Notes: generated by a model from the sequence alone, not told the origin. A stretch of 64,000 nucleotides of DNA from Seonamhaeicola sp. ML3 (GCF_023273855.1 NZ_CP096884.1:930001-994000); one strand, 5' to 3'; positions 1 to 8,715 are shown, numbered from the stretch's first letter. A program made the numbers and translations.

Positions 1-513
1 GTCGGTACGAATTAAATCTTGCTTGGTAATTGTGTACTGAGCTTGTTGAATCTTTAGCTGTTCTTTATTGAATAGAATCTGTAAAAAAGAATTTGCTACC
101 ATGAGCGAAATATCATCTTTCATGTCCTCTAACCTATATTGACTGGCAAGAATGGCTAGATTAGAACGGTGTAACTGATTTACATTTCGTAAACCATTGT
201 AAAGAGTAACATTCGAGGATAAACCGAAAGAAGTAAACTGAGTGGTTAAATTTTCTAATAAACCTGTAGTGATATTCTGGTTTAAACCAATATTCCAAGA
301 ATGACTCCCTGAGGCATTGAGTGTAGGAAGAAAATTTCCTCTAGCATCTTTTTTGTCTATTTCATTTTGCTTAACATTCAACTCACTTTGCTTTACACTT
401 ATATTATTTTCTAGAGCATAATTAACACATTCCTGTAGTGTCCATTTTTTTTGTTGCCCGAAAGAAAACTGTAGTGTGCATAACAGAGCTGCTACCAAAA
501 ACCCATTTTTCAT
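1..513 (-). CDS. TolC-family outer-membrane efflux protein, N-terminal part only
   Basis: I translated this reading frame by hand from the ATG at 511-513 leftward; it is open to the window edge, so only about 170 N-terminal residues are visible. It begins with a Sec signal peptide (MKNGFLVAALLCTLQFSFGQ) followed by WTLQECVNYALENN, the usual start of the first TolC/OEP helical repeat. The following residues are Gln/Asn/Lys-rich amphipathic helix typical of the periplasmic tunnel. It is the last gene of the export operon and lies 22 bp after the membrane fusion protein gene, so it is most likely the outer-membrane exit duct for that system. The C-terminal part lies outside the window. Confidence 0.85.
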   Translation of the reverse strand, partial: MKNGFLVAALLCTLQFSFGQQKKWTLQECVNYALENNISVKQSELNVKQNEIDKKDARGNFLPTLNASGSHSWNIGLNQNITTGLLENLTTQFTSFGLSSNVTLYNGLRNVNQLHRSNLAILASQYRLEDMKDDISLMVANSFLQILFNKEQLKIQQAQYTITKQDLIRTD

Positions 514-535
514 AAACACTGTCTTGAAATTAAAA

Positions 536-1657
536 TTAGTCATCGTCGTTACTTTCATTTTCATCTTCAGAGGCCTTATTCCAAACTTTAATTTTATCAC
601 CTTCCTTTACGCCTTTGGTTATCTCTATATTGATACCGTCAGACAATCCTAGCTCAACGCTTTCCTTTTTGTATTTGTTTTCATCAACTAAAATTTCAAC
701 AAAAGGTTTTTCTGTTATTCTGTTATACTGAAGTAGAGCTTCTCTTATAGCGAGAACACTATCTTTTGCCTCAATATCAATTTCGGCATTCGCACTGTAA
801 CCCGCTCTAATATTTGTTTCAGAATCTACTTCAACATCAGCTTTTACGGTAAACTGAACCGCGCCGTTTTCCTCTTTTCCTTTAGGAGCAACGAAAGTTA
901 ACTTAGCAGGAAACTCTTTTTCTCCAATAGCTCCAAGAATAACTTTTATATCCTTACCCTCTTCTATTTTGCCTACCTCAGCTTCATCTACTTTACCTTC
1001 AAAAATCATAAAACTCATATCGGCAATAGTAGCTATAGTTGTCCCTGCATTAAAGTTATTACTCTGAATAACTTGATCTCCCTCTCTAACAGGAATTTCA
1101 AGAATAGTACCAGATATTTGAGCTATAATGTTCGTATTGGCAGAACTTCCTCCAGATATAGAGCCCCGTTTAATAATTTGATAATCGTTCTGAGCCTGGG
1201 CTAAAGTCTCTTTAGCCTGTTTGTACGACAACTCACTGTTCTCAAAATCCTGCTGGGATATCACACCTTTTTTATGGAGCGCTTCATTTCTTTCATAAAG
1301 GGTTTTAGCATTATCAAAAGACAGTTTAGACGACGCTATTCTACTTTTAGCACTCACTAAGGCTTGCTCATTAGGCACTACTCTAATTTTTGCGATTAAG
1401 TCCCCTTTTTCAACAATATCGCCCTCTTCTACAAGAATTTCATCTACAATACCAGAGATTTGAGGTTTTAACTCAATTTCCTCTTCCGGATTCAATTTAC
1501 CTGTAGCTACTGCTTTGGTATTTATTGAAGTGTAAAAGGGTTCTTCTACATCAAAAACCTCAATTTCCTTAGAATTGGCATCCATGAAATATTTTAATAC
1601 GAAAGCTAAAGCGAGTATCGCTACAAGAACTAAAATAATTTTTACTGTTTTATTCAT
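536..1657 (-). CDS. HlyD/MacA-type membrane fusion protein (efflux periplasmic adaptor)
   Basis: A 373-residue periplasmic adaptor linking an inner-membrane ABC transporter to a TolC-type duct. It has one N-terminal membrane anchor (about residues 5-25), then a split lipoyl/barrel-sandwich half (SGIVDEILVEEGDIVEKGD, about 68-86). A coiled-coil hairpin follows (about 100-165), rich in Lys, Gln and Ala. The second lipoyl half is around 178-200, and a beta-barrel domain and membrane-proximal region complete it. The tail is very acidic (ends DENESNDDD). It starts 12 bp after the second permease gene stops and is followed by the TolC-family gene. The substrate cannot be read from the sequence; macrolide, lipoprotein or peptide export are all possible for MacA-like proteins. 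Confidence 0.9.
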   Translation of the reverse strand: MNKTVKIILVLVAILALAFVLKYFMDANSKEIEVFDVEEPFYTSINTKAVATGKLNPEEEIELKPQISGIVDEILVEEGDIVEKGDLIAKIRVVPNEQALVSAKSRIASSKLSFDNAKTLYERNEALHKKGVISQQDFENSELSYKQAKETLAQAQNDYQIIKRGSISGGSSANTNIIAQISGTILEIPVREGDQVIQSNNFNAGTTIATIADMSFMIFEGKVDEAEVGKIEEGKDIKVILGAIGEKEFPAKLTFVAPKGKEENGAVQFTVKADVEVDSETNIRAGYSANAEIDIEAKDSVLAIREALLQYNRITEKPFVEILVDENKYKKESVELGLSDGINIEITKGVKEGDKIKVWNKASEDENESNDDD

Positions 1658-1669
1658 TTTTTTGATTGT

Positions 1670-2914
1670 TTATTCTTCTCTTAATGCTTCTATTGGCTTT
1701 ACACTTGTGGCTTTAAATGCCGGTATCAATCCAATTAAAGTACCTAAAGTGATTAAAATTACTAGGGCTACAAACACCACATTGATTGAAACCGACGGGT
1801 TTACTAGTGTAGCATCGGGCCCTTGTCCTGCTACTTGATTTAGTATCATTAACGTTATACCGCCAAAAATAATCCCTATGAAACACGCAATTAAACATAG
1901 TACTATAGCCTCTAAAATTACCTGGCTCTTTATTTCAAGAGGTGTTGCTCCTATTGCTCTTCTCAAACCAATTTCCTTGGTTCTTTCCTTAACGGTTATT
2001 AATAATATATTCCCAATGGCAAAAACACCTGCGATAAGCGTTGCGATGCCCACAAACCAAGTTAGGAATTGCATTCCTGTTAAAAACCCAGTGACCTTTC
2101 CAAATTGTTGCCCTGCATTGGCACTCCCAAAGGCCCTTCTATCGCTAGGATGGATTTTATGTATATTTTTAAGCAATAGTTTGCTATCCTTTTCTACCTG
2201 AACAATATTAAACTCAGGCTTAGCCGTTATGACCATCCAGCCAATTCTTCCTCCTTGATTAAATATTTGTTGAAAGGTGGTAAATGGTATATGCATATTA
2301 ATAGGAGGCCCCATGTTTATGTTTGAAACTTTGAAAACCCCAACCACTTTAAAATTTATTCCGTTAATAATTATATACTCACCTATAGCTTTTTCATCTT
2401 TTTCAAACAATTGTTTGTAAATATCTTCGGAAATGACAGTCACCTTTCTCTTGTGTTTCATGTCGTTTTCGTTTATGAAACGTCCGTGAATCAGTTTTTT
2501 CTTTTCTACGGCATCTAAAAGCGGGTAGTCTCCTCCAACTTGAAAAGTTCCAGAGAGTACTCCCCGATCTACTTTGGTACTTCTTTGGCTTCTTGGAACC
2601 ACAAACTCTACTCCCGGAATATGTTCTTCTACGCGATGAGCGTCATCTAAAGTTAACCTTACTCCTCTACCTTCCTGAAAACCCTTAAATGGCTTACTTG
2701 TTCTTTGTCCCCATATAAATACAGTGTTGGTTGCAAAATCACCAAATAGTCTATTAAAACTATTTTCCATACCTCTGGCCGAACCTAATAATGCAATGAG
2801 AAGAAATATGCCAAAGCCTACCCCAAAAATGGTAACTATTGTCCGCAATTTATTTTTACGAATACTATCGTATAATTCCTGCCAAGTATCTCTATCAAAC
2901 AAAAATTTAATCAT
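1670..2914 (-). CDS. ABC transporter permease, MacB/FtsX type (second permease of the pair)
   Basis: A 414-residue FtsX-family permease. The N-terminal transmembrane helix is at about residues 25-47 (IFGVGFGIFLLIALLGSARG), followed by a large periplasmic MacB_PCD domain (about 48-280). Three C-terminal helices (about 285-310, 335-360 and 375-400) complete the 4-TM MacB topology. The motif KERTKEIGLRRAIGATP between the second and third helices is the conserved cytoplasmic coupling loop. It is related to the permease just upstream (2916-4145), with which it is separated by a single base, so the two probably form a heterodimer with one ATPase. Confidence 0.9.
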   Translation of the reverse strand: MIKFLFDRDTWQELYDSIRKNKLRTIVTIFGVGFGIFLLIALLGSARGMENSFNRLFGDFATNTVFIWGQRTSKPFKGFQEGRGVRLTLDDAHRVEEHIPGVEFVVPRSQRSTKVDRGVLSGTFQVGGDYPLLDAVEKKKLIHGRFINENDMKHKRKVTVISEDIYKQLFEKDEKAIGEYIIINGINFKVVGVFKVSNINMGPPINMHIPFTTFQQIFNQGGRIGWMVITAKPEFNIVQVEKDSKLLLKNIHKIHPSDRRAFGSANAGQQFGKVTGFLTGMQFLTWFVGIATLIAGVFAIGNILLITVKERTKEIGLRRAIGATPLEIKSQVILEAIVLCLIACFIGIIFGGITLMILNQVAGQGPDATLVNPSVSINVVFVALVILITLGTLIGLIPAFKATSVKPIEALREE

Positions 2915-2915
2915 A

Positions 2916-4145
2916 CTATTCGTTTCTTAATGCTACTATTGGTTTAATTCTTGAAGCTTTTCGTGCAGGTAAGTAACCCGCAATCACACCAGAAATTATA
3001 AGAAGTATTGTTGCTCCAACAACTACAGAAGTCTCTACCGATGGATTGGTTATAAAATACGTTTTCAGTCCCGGTCCTACCAAGCTTAAAATTGTCGCTC
3101 CTATTAACAAGCCTATATATCCCGCTAATGAAGTAATTAAAATCGCCTCAAGGAGAATTATGGATACTATAGATCTAGGAGAAGCCCCCAGAGCTTTTCT
3201 TACTCCAAGCTCTTTTGTACGTTCTTTTACTATAAAAACCATAATATTACTTATCCCCATTATTCCCGCTATTAACGTACCCAAACCAATGAACAGGACA
3301 ATAAAATTAAGCACGAACATCATTTGGCTAACATTTTTTGTGCCCTCTGCAAAATTCCGCACTCTTATTGCTCGTTGATCATCTCTAGCTACACCAAATT
3401 TATCTTTGAGCTTCGTTGTTAGAGCGTTCCCAAATTCTATGGCTTGGTTGTAGTCTAATTTAGGATTGTAGGTTAAGTGAATAAAATCTATATAATCGTT
3501 ATTACCATAAATTCTTTGAGCTGTTGTTATTGGTGTATAAATAACCTTTTCTTCATTATCACCCTCATCATCGGAAAAAACACCAACAACCTTGTACGGA
3601 ATTCCATTTAGACTGATATACTTACCAATAGACTCAACACCGGCAAACAAATCTTCGTCTATCGCCTCTCCAATAACGGCTACTTTTGTTCTATTTAATA
3701 AATCTGCATTATTAATGTACCTTCCCTTCTCAACAATGTTGTTTTCTATGTACATATGTTCAGGATGGACAGACCTTACCTGATAGGAATCTTTCTCACC
3801 TTTAAAAGAAGCTTCAACATTCCTGTTAACCTTAGAGGTTATGTATTCAACATCATCTCCAAACTCCTCAAGAATAAAATCGTAGTCTTCGTTTTTAAAC
3901 CTTATTCTTCTACCTGACTGAAATCCTTTATAAGCCTTGGTAGTCCTCCCTGGGAAAACAACGATAGAATTTCTGGCATCTGTACCAAAAAATTCCATGA
4001 AGGTGTTTTCTAAACCATTTGCCAAACCAAACAAGATGGTGAATAACATGATGGCAAAAGCAATGGTAAAACCAGAAAGTAAACTCCTGGTTCTATTTTT
4101 ATTGATACTTTGAAATATTTCCCTCCAAAGGTCTAAATCAAACAT
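2916..4145 (-). CDS. ABC transporter permease, MacB/FtsX type (first permease of the pair)
   Basis: A 409-residue MacB-like permease with the same order of parts as its neighbour: an N-terminal helix (about residues 25-47), a periplasmic MacB_PCD domain (about 48-270), and three C-terminal helices with the coupling loop KERTKELGVRKALGASP. The start ATG at 4143-4145 overlaps the end of the ATPase gene by 8 bases, which implies translational coupling. The two permeases are clearly paralogous but diverged (for example SGRRIRFKNED here versus EGRGVRLTLDD in the other), as expected for subunits that form an asymmetric pair. Confidence 0.9.
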   Translation of the reverse strand: MFDLDLWREIFQSINKNRTRSLLSGFTIAFAIMLFTILFGLANGLENTFMEFFGTDARNSIVVFPGRTTKAYKGFQSGRRIRFKNEDYDFILEEFGDDVEYITSKVNRNVEASFKGEKDSYQVRSVHPEHMYIENNIVEKGRYINNADLLNRTKVAVIGEAIDEDLFAGVESIGKYISLNGIPYKVVGVFSDDEGDNEEKVIYTPITTAQRIYGNNDYIDFIHLTYNPKLDYNQAIEFGNALTTKLKDKFGVARDDQRAIRVRNFAEGTKNVSQMMFVLNFIVLFIGLGTLIAGIMGISNIMVFIVKERTKELGVRKALGASPRSIVSIILLEAILITSLAGYIGLLIGATILSLVGPGLKTYFITNPSVETSVVVGATILLIISGVIAGYLPARKASRIKPIVALRNE

Positions 4146-4839
4146 ACTGCTCTGCTCTTACCTGTGTAATTTTAGCGTCCTCCATAATAACACCATCGCG
4201 CAACCTAACAATACGCTTGCACATGTTGGCGATATCCTCTTCATGGGTTACCATCAAAATGGTTTTACCTTCATCATTTAATTGCTGGATAAACTCCATA
4301 ATCTCGTACGAAGTCTTGGTATCTAAAGCTCCCGTTGGCTCATCTGCTAACAATAACTTAGGATTAGCGGCTAATGCCCTTGCAATAGCAACACGCTGTT
4401 TTTGACCCCCCGAAAGTTCTTTAGGCAAATGGTGAGACCAATCTGCCAGACCAACTTTATCTAAGTGAAATAATGCTTTTTCTTGACGCTCCTTACGTTT
4501 CATGCCTTGGTAATAAAGTGGCAAAGCAACGTTTTCTAAGGCATTTTTGTAATTAATAAGGTTAAAGGACTGAAATATGAAACCCAAAAACTTATTTCTG
4601 TAAACGGCTGCCTTTTTTTCAGTTAAATCTTTTATGGGCAAGCCATCAAGAATATATTCCCCTTCCTCGGCAACATCCAGCATACCTATAATATTCAACA
4701 AGGTAGACTTTCCAGAACCCGAAGACCCCATTATGGCTACCATTTCTCCTTCTTTAACAGAAAGATTAATTCCTTTTAAAACATGTAAATGAGAATCTCC
4801 TATAGGATAGGATTTGTGTAAGTCTTTGATTTCTAACAT
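4138..4839 (-). CDS. ABC transporter ATP-binding protein, MacB/LolD-like
   Basis: A 233-residue nucleotide-binding subunit that powers the MacB-type exporter. Visible motifs are Walker A GSSGSGKS (38-45), Q-loop Q90, signature LSGGQ (142-146) with KQRVAIARAL after it, Walker B LLLADE (162-167) and H-loop in MVTHEEDIA. The protein is a stand-alone NBD, unlike E. coli MacB in which it is fused to the permease. It is the first gene of the five-gene operon; the 88 bp upstream contain no clear promoter consensus and no stem-loop that I can see. The family (MacB, LolD, FtsE) is certain; the cargo is not. Confidence 0.93.
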   Translation of the reverse strand: MLEIKDLHKSYPIGDSHLHVLKGINLSVKEGEMVAIMGSSGSGKSTLLNIIGMLDVAEEGEYILDGLPIKDLTEKKAAVYRNKFLGFIFQSFNLINYKNALENVALPLYYQGMKRKERQEKALFHLDKVGLADWSHHLPKELSGGQKQRVAIARALAANPKLLLADEPTGALDTKTSYEIMEFIQQLNDEGKTILMVTHEEDIANMCKRIVRLRDGVIMEDAKITQVRAEQYV

Positions 4840-4927
4840 CTCTTGGCTGATTATTTAGGTAATAACACTTTGTAGTAAGACTACCAATGCAAAGAAATGT
4901 TACAAAAACTAGGCTAAAAAGTTTTTA

Positions 4928-5146
4928 TTATTTTTTTAACGTGCCGTATTTCTTGTAGATAATAAAAATAATACCTCCAACTAGTAAGTAAGGAATAGCC
5001 ATTAGGTAAACAATACCGTCGTTTATACCCTCTGCAGCACTCTTGGTTTCTTCACTTTCAAGAACCGCTCTACACATGGCACATTGTGCATTACTCTTTA
5101 GAAAAGAGAGCAGAGAAAAAAGAAGAAAGGCCGTTTTATATTTCAT
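4928..5146 (-). CDS. small exported CxxC membrane protein of unknown function
   Basis: A 72-residue protein with a Sec-type leader (KTAFLLFSLLSFLKSNA), followed immediately by QCAMCRAVLES, so a CxxC pair would sit at or near the mature N-terminus in the periplasm. A single transmembrane helix follows (about residues 45-66) and a Lys-rich C-terminus remains in the cytoplasm. I do not recognise a named family. It is the last gene of the run that contains SCO, DUF420 and oxidase subunit genes, 34 bp after the DUF420 gene. A role in copper or thiol handling during oxidase assembly is an inference from that position and from the CxxC pair. Confidence 0.75.
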   Translation of the reverse strand: MKYKTAFLLFSLLSFLKSNAQCAMCRAVLESEETKSAAEGINDGIVYLMAIPYLLVGGIIFIIYKKYGTLKK

Positions 5147-5180
5147 CTTAGAGGTTCTTACGTTTCGATAAGAGCTATAT

Positions 5181-5702
5181 TTAGTAGTAAGGCGAAATCA
5201 TGATATAAACTACAACACCTGTTATAGCCACATAAAGCCAAAGTGGGAATGTTATTTTAGCTATTTTTTTATGCTTTTCAATATTATTGGTAATGGCCCT
5301 TACATAGGTAATAAGCACAAAAGGAATAACCGCAATAGATAATAGTATATGACTTATTAAAATAAAGTAATACACATATTTGATGGGACCTTCTCCAAGA
5401 AATTCGGTGGAATCTGTTGTCATGTGGTGTACAATGTACATTAACAAAAACAGAACAGATAACGCTATGGCAAACTTCATTAAGCGTTCATGACGTGTTA
5501 TATTTTTATTTTTTATTGCAACAAAAGCCAACACTAGAACTAAAGCAGTTACGGCGTTTATCATAGCATATACTGGTGGCAAGAATATGGGGAGCTCTAC
5601 ATCTATTCTAATTCCAAAAAGTGCTGCTACAGCCAATGGAATAATAATTGACAATGCCACTATTAGCTTGTTGTACTTTTTATCGTCTAAAGTTTCTTTC
5701 AT
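5181..5702 (-). CDS. DUF420 family integral membrane protein
   Basis: A 173-residue protein with five hydrophobic segments and little else, matching the size and pattern of DUF420 (YozB/CtaM-like) proteins. The stretch MYIVHHMTTDSTEFLG contains a His pair followed by a short polar loop, typical of this family. Members are commonly encoded beside SCO and cytochrome oxidase genes, and the Staphylococcus homologue CtaM is needed for an active heme-copper oxidase. Here it follows the SCO gene by 35 bp, which fits an oxidase assembly function. The exact molecular activity is not known. Confidence 0.85.
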   Translation of the reverse strand: MKETLDDKKYNKLIVALSIIIPLAVAALFGIRIDVELPIFLPPVYAMINAVTALVLVLAFVAIKNKNITRHERLMKFAIALSVLFLLMYIVHHMTTDSTEFLGEGPIKYVYYFILISHILLSIAVIPFVLITYVRAITNNIEKHKKIAKITFPLWLYVAITGVVVYIMISPYY

Positions 5703-5737
5703 GGTTTAAAGACTTTGCTTTGCACTTAACAACAAAG

Positions 5738-6490
5738 CTATTCGTTTAATAGTTTTTTAATGTCTTCTTTTAAAATACTTATTTGCTCTCTTTCGCCTTC
5801 GTCATTAACTTGTTCATCTTCTGATGTTATTCCTCTGTAATAAACAATAGGATTTCCATCTTCTATTCTAGAACGTATAAATCCGTTTTTATCTATTAAA
5901 GCGAAATTACCGGAATGTTCAAAACCACCTTCAGCATCTTTATTCTCCCCAGCGTAAATATAGAATCCTTTATTAGCCAAATTGTATATTGCCTCTTTGT
6001 CTCCCGTCATTAAATGCCAATTAGGATTGGTAATTCCATAATTATCGGCATAGGCTTTTAACACCTCTGGGGTGTCGTAATCTGGATTTATAGTGAACGA
6101 TGCCACGCCAAAATTTTCGAAATCCTTGAATTCATTTTGAATCTTAACGAGATTCACGTTCATTCTTGGGCAGATAGTCGGGCAGGTGGTAAAGAAAAAT
6201 TCAACAACATAAACGCGACCTTCAAAATCTTTATTGGTTATGGTTTTTCCATGCTGATTGGTAAAACTAAAATCTGGAACTTTTCGTTTTTCCCCAAAAC
6301 TCTCTATAAAGGCTAAATCTGATAGTTTGGAATCTACTGCCTTTTTTTCTTCGGCATAATCACTTCGGCTCTCCTGTCTGGTAATATCGCCTTTGGTAAT
6401 ACGGTCTATTATTCTGGGCACGAATATGATACCGAAAACGAGAATGATAAAAGCTATCCCTATGTACGAATAATTATTTTGCTTGCTCAT
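5738..6490 (-). CDS. SCO1/SenC family copper chaperone for cytochrome c oxidase
   Basis: A 250-residue membrane-anchored periplasmic protein that delivers copper to, or reduces, the CuA site of cytochrome oxidase subunit II. It has an N-terminal anchor (about residues 9-27), then a thioredoxin fold with the copper-binding motif CPTIC (Cys103 and Cys107, in FFTTCPTICPRMN) and the third ligand His192 (GGFEHSGNFALID). All three SCO ligands are present. The gene starts 1 bp after the stop of an upstream gene coding a cysteine-less relative, so the two are probably translated together. The CuA-bearing partner CtaC is encoded about 27 kb to the right. Confidence 0.93.
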   Translation of the reverse strand: MSKQNNYSYIGIAFIILVFGIIFVPRIIDRITKGDITRQESRSDYAEEKKAVDSKLSDLAFIESFGEKRKVPDFSFTNQHGKTITNKDFEGRVYVVEFFFTTCPTICPRMNVNLVKIQNEFKDFENFGVASFTINPDYDTPEVLKAYADNYGITNPNWHLMTGDKEAIYNLANKGFYIYAGENKDAEGGFEHSGNFALIDKNGFIRSRIEDGNPIVYYRGITSEDEQVNDEGEREQISILKEDIKKLLNE

Positions 6491-6491
6491 G

Positions 6492-7208
6492 CTATTCTTC
6501 TATCGGTTTTAAATCGTTCGCTCGCCTTATGGTAGAATTAAATTCTCCTTTTCTTTTCTGCCTGTACTCTGTAAATAGAATCCGCATATCTTCGCTCATC
6601 TTGTTTTTTATTGTAGCAACCTCAATACAGTTGTAGGCGCTTAAGCCATAAACAGGTCGGTCTTTGGCTATTTCATCATCCTCCCTGTCATCAATACGAC
6701 CTCTTTGGTTTAGTTCCTTATCAATTACAAAAACATCATCTGTCGCCAAATCGTTATCTAATGTTGGCACAACTTTTAAGGTGCTGTATAATCTTTTAAT
6801 AGTTTCTGGTTCCCCATAAACAAAATGCCAAAACTTTAAATCCTCGTAGTGACTTATTTCCTGTCTCAGTTTATTTGCCGTAATCTCAGCGCCTGTTGGC
6901 AACACAATCACCACTTGAAACTTTTTAAATCCCTTAAACTTGTCGTAAACCAGTTCTTTTAGATTAGAGGCCGCTGTTGTTTTATTCATGGGATTGTTTC
7001 CAAAGAACCCTAAAACCGTTATATGGTCTTTAAGCTGAATGGGCGTATCGCTATTTGAAGTAAACGCCTTTAATTCAATGACATCTTCATTAACAATATC
7101 CAGTGGTGTATAGTTGTGAGTGGCAGGATAGAGTAGTAACAAAAAGGTTACGGGCAAAAAAAACAATACTACTAAAACTGTATATCTACCTACTTTCTTT
7201 AAATCCAT
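6492..7208 (-). CDS. membrane-anchored thioredoxin-fold protein lacking the SCO cysteines
   Basis: A 238-residue protein counted from the ATG at 7206-7208; an upstream TTG at 7233-7235 would add nine residues but falls inside the T-tract of the upstream terminator, so I reject it. There is one membrane anchor (about residues 10-27), then a region with the strand order of a SCO/thioredoxin fold. Where SCO has FFTTCPTICP, this protein has FFGNNPMNKT (from about residue 68), with no cysteine. It still carries VFVIDKELNQRGRIDDRE, similar to the SCO C-terminal strand. A non-catalytic partner or scaffold for SCO is an inference. The only Cys is in YNCIEVATIKNKMSED. Confidence 0.75.
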   Translation of the reverse strand: MDLKKVGRYTVLVVLFFLPVTFLLLLYPATHNYTPLDIVNEDVIELKAFTSNSDTPIQLKDHITVLGFFGNNPMNKTTAASNLKELVYDKFKGFKKFQVVIVLPTGAEITANKLRQEISHYEDLKFWHFVYGEPETIKRLYSTLKVVPTLDNDLATDDVFVIDKELNQRGRIDDREDDEIAKDRPVYGLSAYNCIEVATIKNKMSEDMRILFTEYRQKRKGEFNSTIRRANDLKPIEE

Positions 7209-7240
7209 TAAACTAGATTTTATAAAACTATGCAAAAATA

Positions 7241-7270
7241 AAAAAGGTGGTTCTTAAAAACCACCTTTTA
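7241..7270 (-). terminator. rho-independent terminator after the oxidase subunit IV gene
   Basis: The inverted repeat 7242-7252 / 7259-7269 (AAAAGGTGGTT ... AACCACCTTTT) forms an 11-bp stem with a 6-base loop, followed on the minus strand by a T-rich tract. It separates the oxidase subunit genes from the SCO/DUF420 part of the cluster. Confidence 0.8.
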
Positions 7271-7297
7271 AACTATATTTTAACAGGTTTCCCTGTG

Positions 7298-7678
7298 TTA
7301 AAAATCTCTTTTTATAAAGCCGTCTTTGTAAACACTAAATACATAACCTCCTTCTTGTAAAAGAATAAAGATTAAATAAATAATCAAGAATATTCCTGTC
7401 CAGACTACAGCACGTCTTAGACCTGCAGTTTCATCGCGCATGTGCATGAAATCCCAAGTAATGTAATACGCCTTAACAATTGTTAGGATAATGAATATCC
7501 AGTTAAGTAATTTCATTCCTAAAAAAGAAACCATTAAGCTTTCTGGCTTAATTATACCCAAAACAACTTCTACAGCTGTTACAATAGACAATAGTATTAG
7601 TACTCCCCAAATTTTTTGGGTATTGCTCTTAAACTTTATTAGACCTCTTAATATTGCTAAATTATGTCCGTGTCCCAT
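7298..7678 (-). CDS. cytochrome c oxidase subunit IV family protein
   Basis: A 126-residue protein with three transmembrane helices (about residues 23-43, 52-72 and 85-108), the pattern of the small prokaryotic COX4/CyoD-like subunit that stabilises subunits I and III. The N-terminus (MGHGH) and the short loop YYITWDFMHMRDE between helices two and three are typical of the Bacteroidota form. It lies 24 bp after the long CoxIII gene and ends at a clear terminator. Assignment rests on topology and context; primary sequence conservation in this family is weak. Confidence 0.85.
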   Translation of the reverse strand: MGHGHNLAILRGLIKFKSNTQKIWGVLILLSIVTAVEVVLGIIKPESLMVSFLGMKLLNWIFIILTIVKAYYITWDFMHMRDETAGLRRAVVWTGIFLIIYLIFILLQEGGYVFSVYKDGFIKRDF

Positions 7679-7702
7679 GATATATCTTAAAATCTATATT
7701 TA

Positions 7703-8686
7703 TTAAACTAGGTAGAAGAATGTAAATACAAATACCCAAACTAAATCTACAAAGTGCCAGTACAATCCAACTTTTTCAACCATCTCGTAGCTCTTACGAC
7801 GTTCGTAAGTTCCTAGTACCACATTAAAGAAGATGATAATATTAATTACCACACCAGAAAATACGTGAAAACCATGGAAACCAGTTATGAAGAAAAAGAA
7901 ATCTGCAAATAAAGGCGACCCGTATTCGTTAGCATGAAGGTTGGCACCTTCAACGATAACTTTTCCGTTTTCTTTTATTTGCTTAATAGATTCAGCTCTC
8001 GATAAAACTGTTTTCTCGCCTTCTTCGTTAATAATTTGTGTTCTTACCAATATATTTTCGTTGGCCTCTAAACCGTGAAGCACTTCGTCTACTGTGTAAG
8101 TTGGCAAGCTGCCTTCAGAAGTAAACCACAAGCCTTTGTCACGCGTGTTTTGCACTCTTTCTTTGTGAGCATCTGCTATTGCAAAATCCCTAAGAGCAAC
8201 CCTTTCACCTTCAGTATCTACAAACTGTAAAATATTACCACCTTTGGTTTGTACAGCGCCATAATCTCCTTTAATGAATGTATTCCATTCCCAAGCCTGA
8301 GAGCCTACGAATATTAAACCTCCTATTATGGTTAAGAACATGTAAATGGTTACTTTTGCTTTGTTCATGTGGTGACCAGCATCTACCGCCAATACCATAG
8401 TTACAGACGACATAATAAGAACAAACGTCATAAATGCCACATAGTACATAGGAGCATCTACACCATGTAAGAAAGGAAAGTGGGTAAACACCTCATCGGC
8501 AATTGGCCATTCTTTGATGAATTTAAACCTTGAAAAACCATAGGCTGCTAAAAAGCCCGAAAATGTTAATGCATCTGAAACGATGAAAAACCACATCATC
8601 ATTTTACCGTAACTCGCCTTTAGCGGCTGGTTACCGCCTCCCCAAGTTTTTCCTTCTGCTTCAGCATTTACAACTGTAGTACTCAT
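7703..8686 (-). CDS. cytochrome c oxidase subunit III with a large internal insertion
   Basis: A 327-residue heme-copper oxidase subunit III. Conserved blocks are MMMWFFIVSDALTF (about 29-42), GFHGFHVFSG (269-278) and the C-terminal YWHFVDLVWVFVFTFFYL. Between helices in the middle of the protein there is a soluble, highly charged insertion of about 115 residues (about 140-255), absent from the neighbouring 193-residue CoxIII protein. It follows that shorter paralogue by a 148-bp gap that holds a promoter-like element (8716-8746). The membrane-embedded part is a confident match; the role of the insertion is unknown. Confidence 0.9.
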   Translation of the reverse strand: MSTTVVNAEAEGKTWGGGNQPLKASYGKMMMWFFIVSDALTFSGFLAAYGFSRFKFIKEWPIADEVFTHFPFLHGVDAPMYYVAFMTFVLIMSSVTMVLAVDAGHHMNKAKVTIYMFLTIIGGLIFVGSQAWEWNTFIKGDYGAVQTKGGNILQFVDTEGERVALRDFAIADAHKERVQNTRDKGLWFTSEGSLPTYTVDEVLHGLEANENILVRTQIINEEGEKTVLSRAESIKQIKENGKVIVEGANLHANEYGSPLFADFFFFITGFHGFHVFSGVVINIIIFFNVVLGTYERRKSYEMVEKVGLYWHFVDLVWVFVFTFFYLV

Positions 8687-8715
8687 ATATAAGGTTGTTA
8701 TTTAAAAAAGTTGCA

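Noticed and set aside
7209-7235. An upstream TTG start for the cysteine-less thioredoxin-fold gene.
   Set aside because: The TTG lies in the T-tract of the upstream terminator, and the ATG at 7208 gives a normal membrane anchor.
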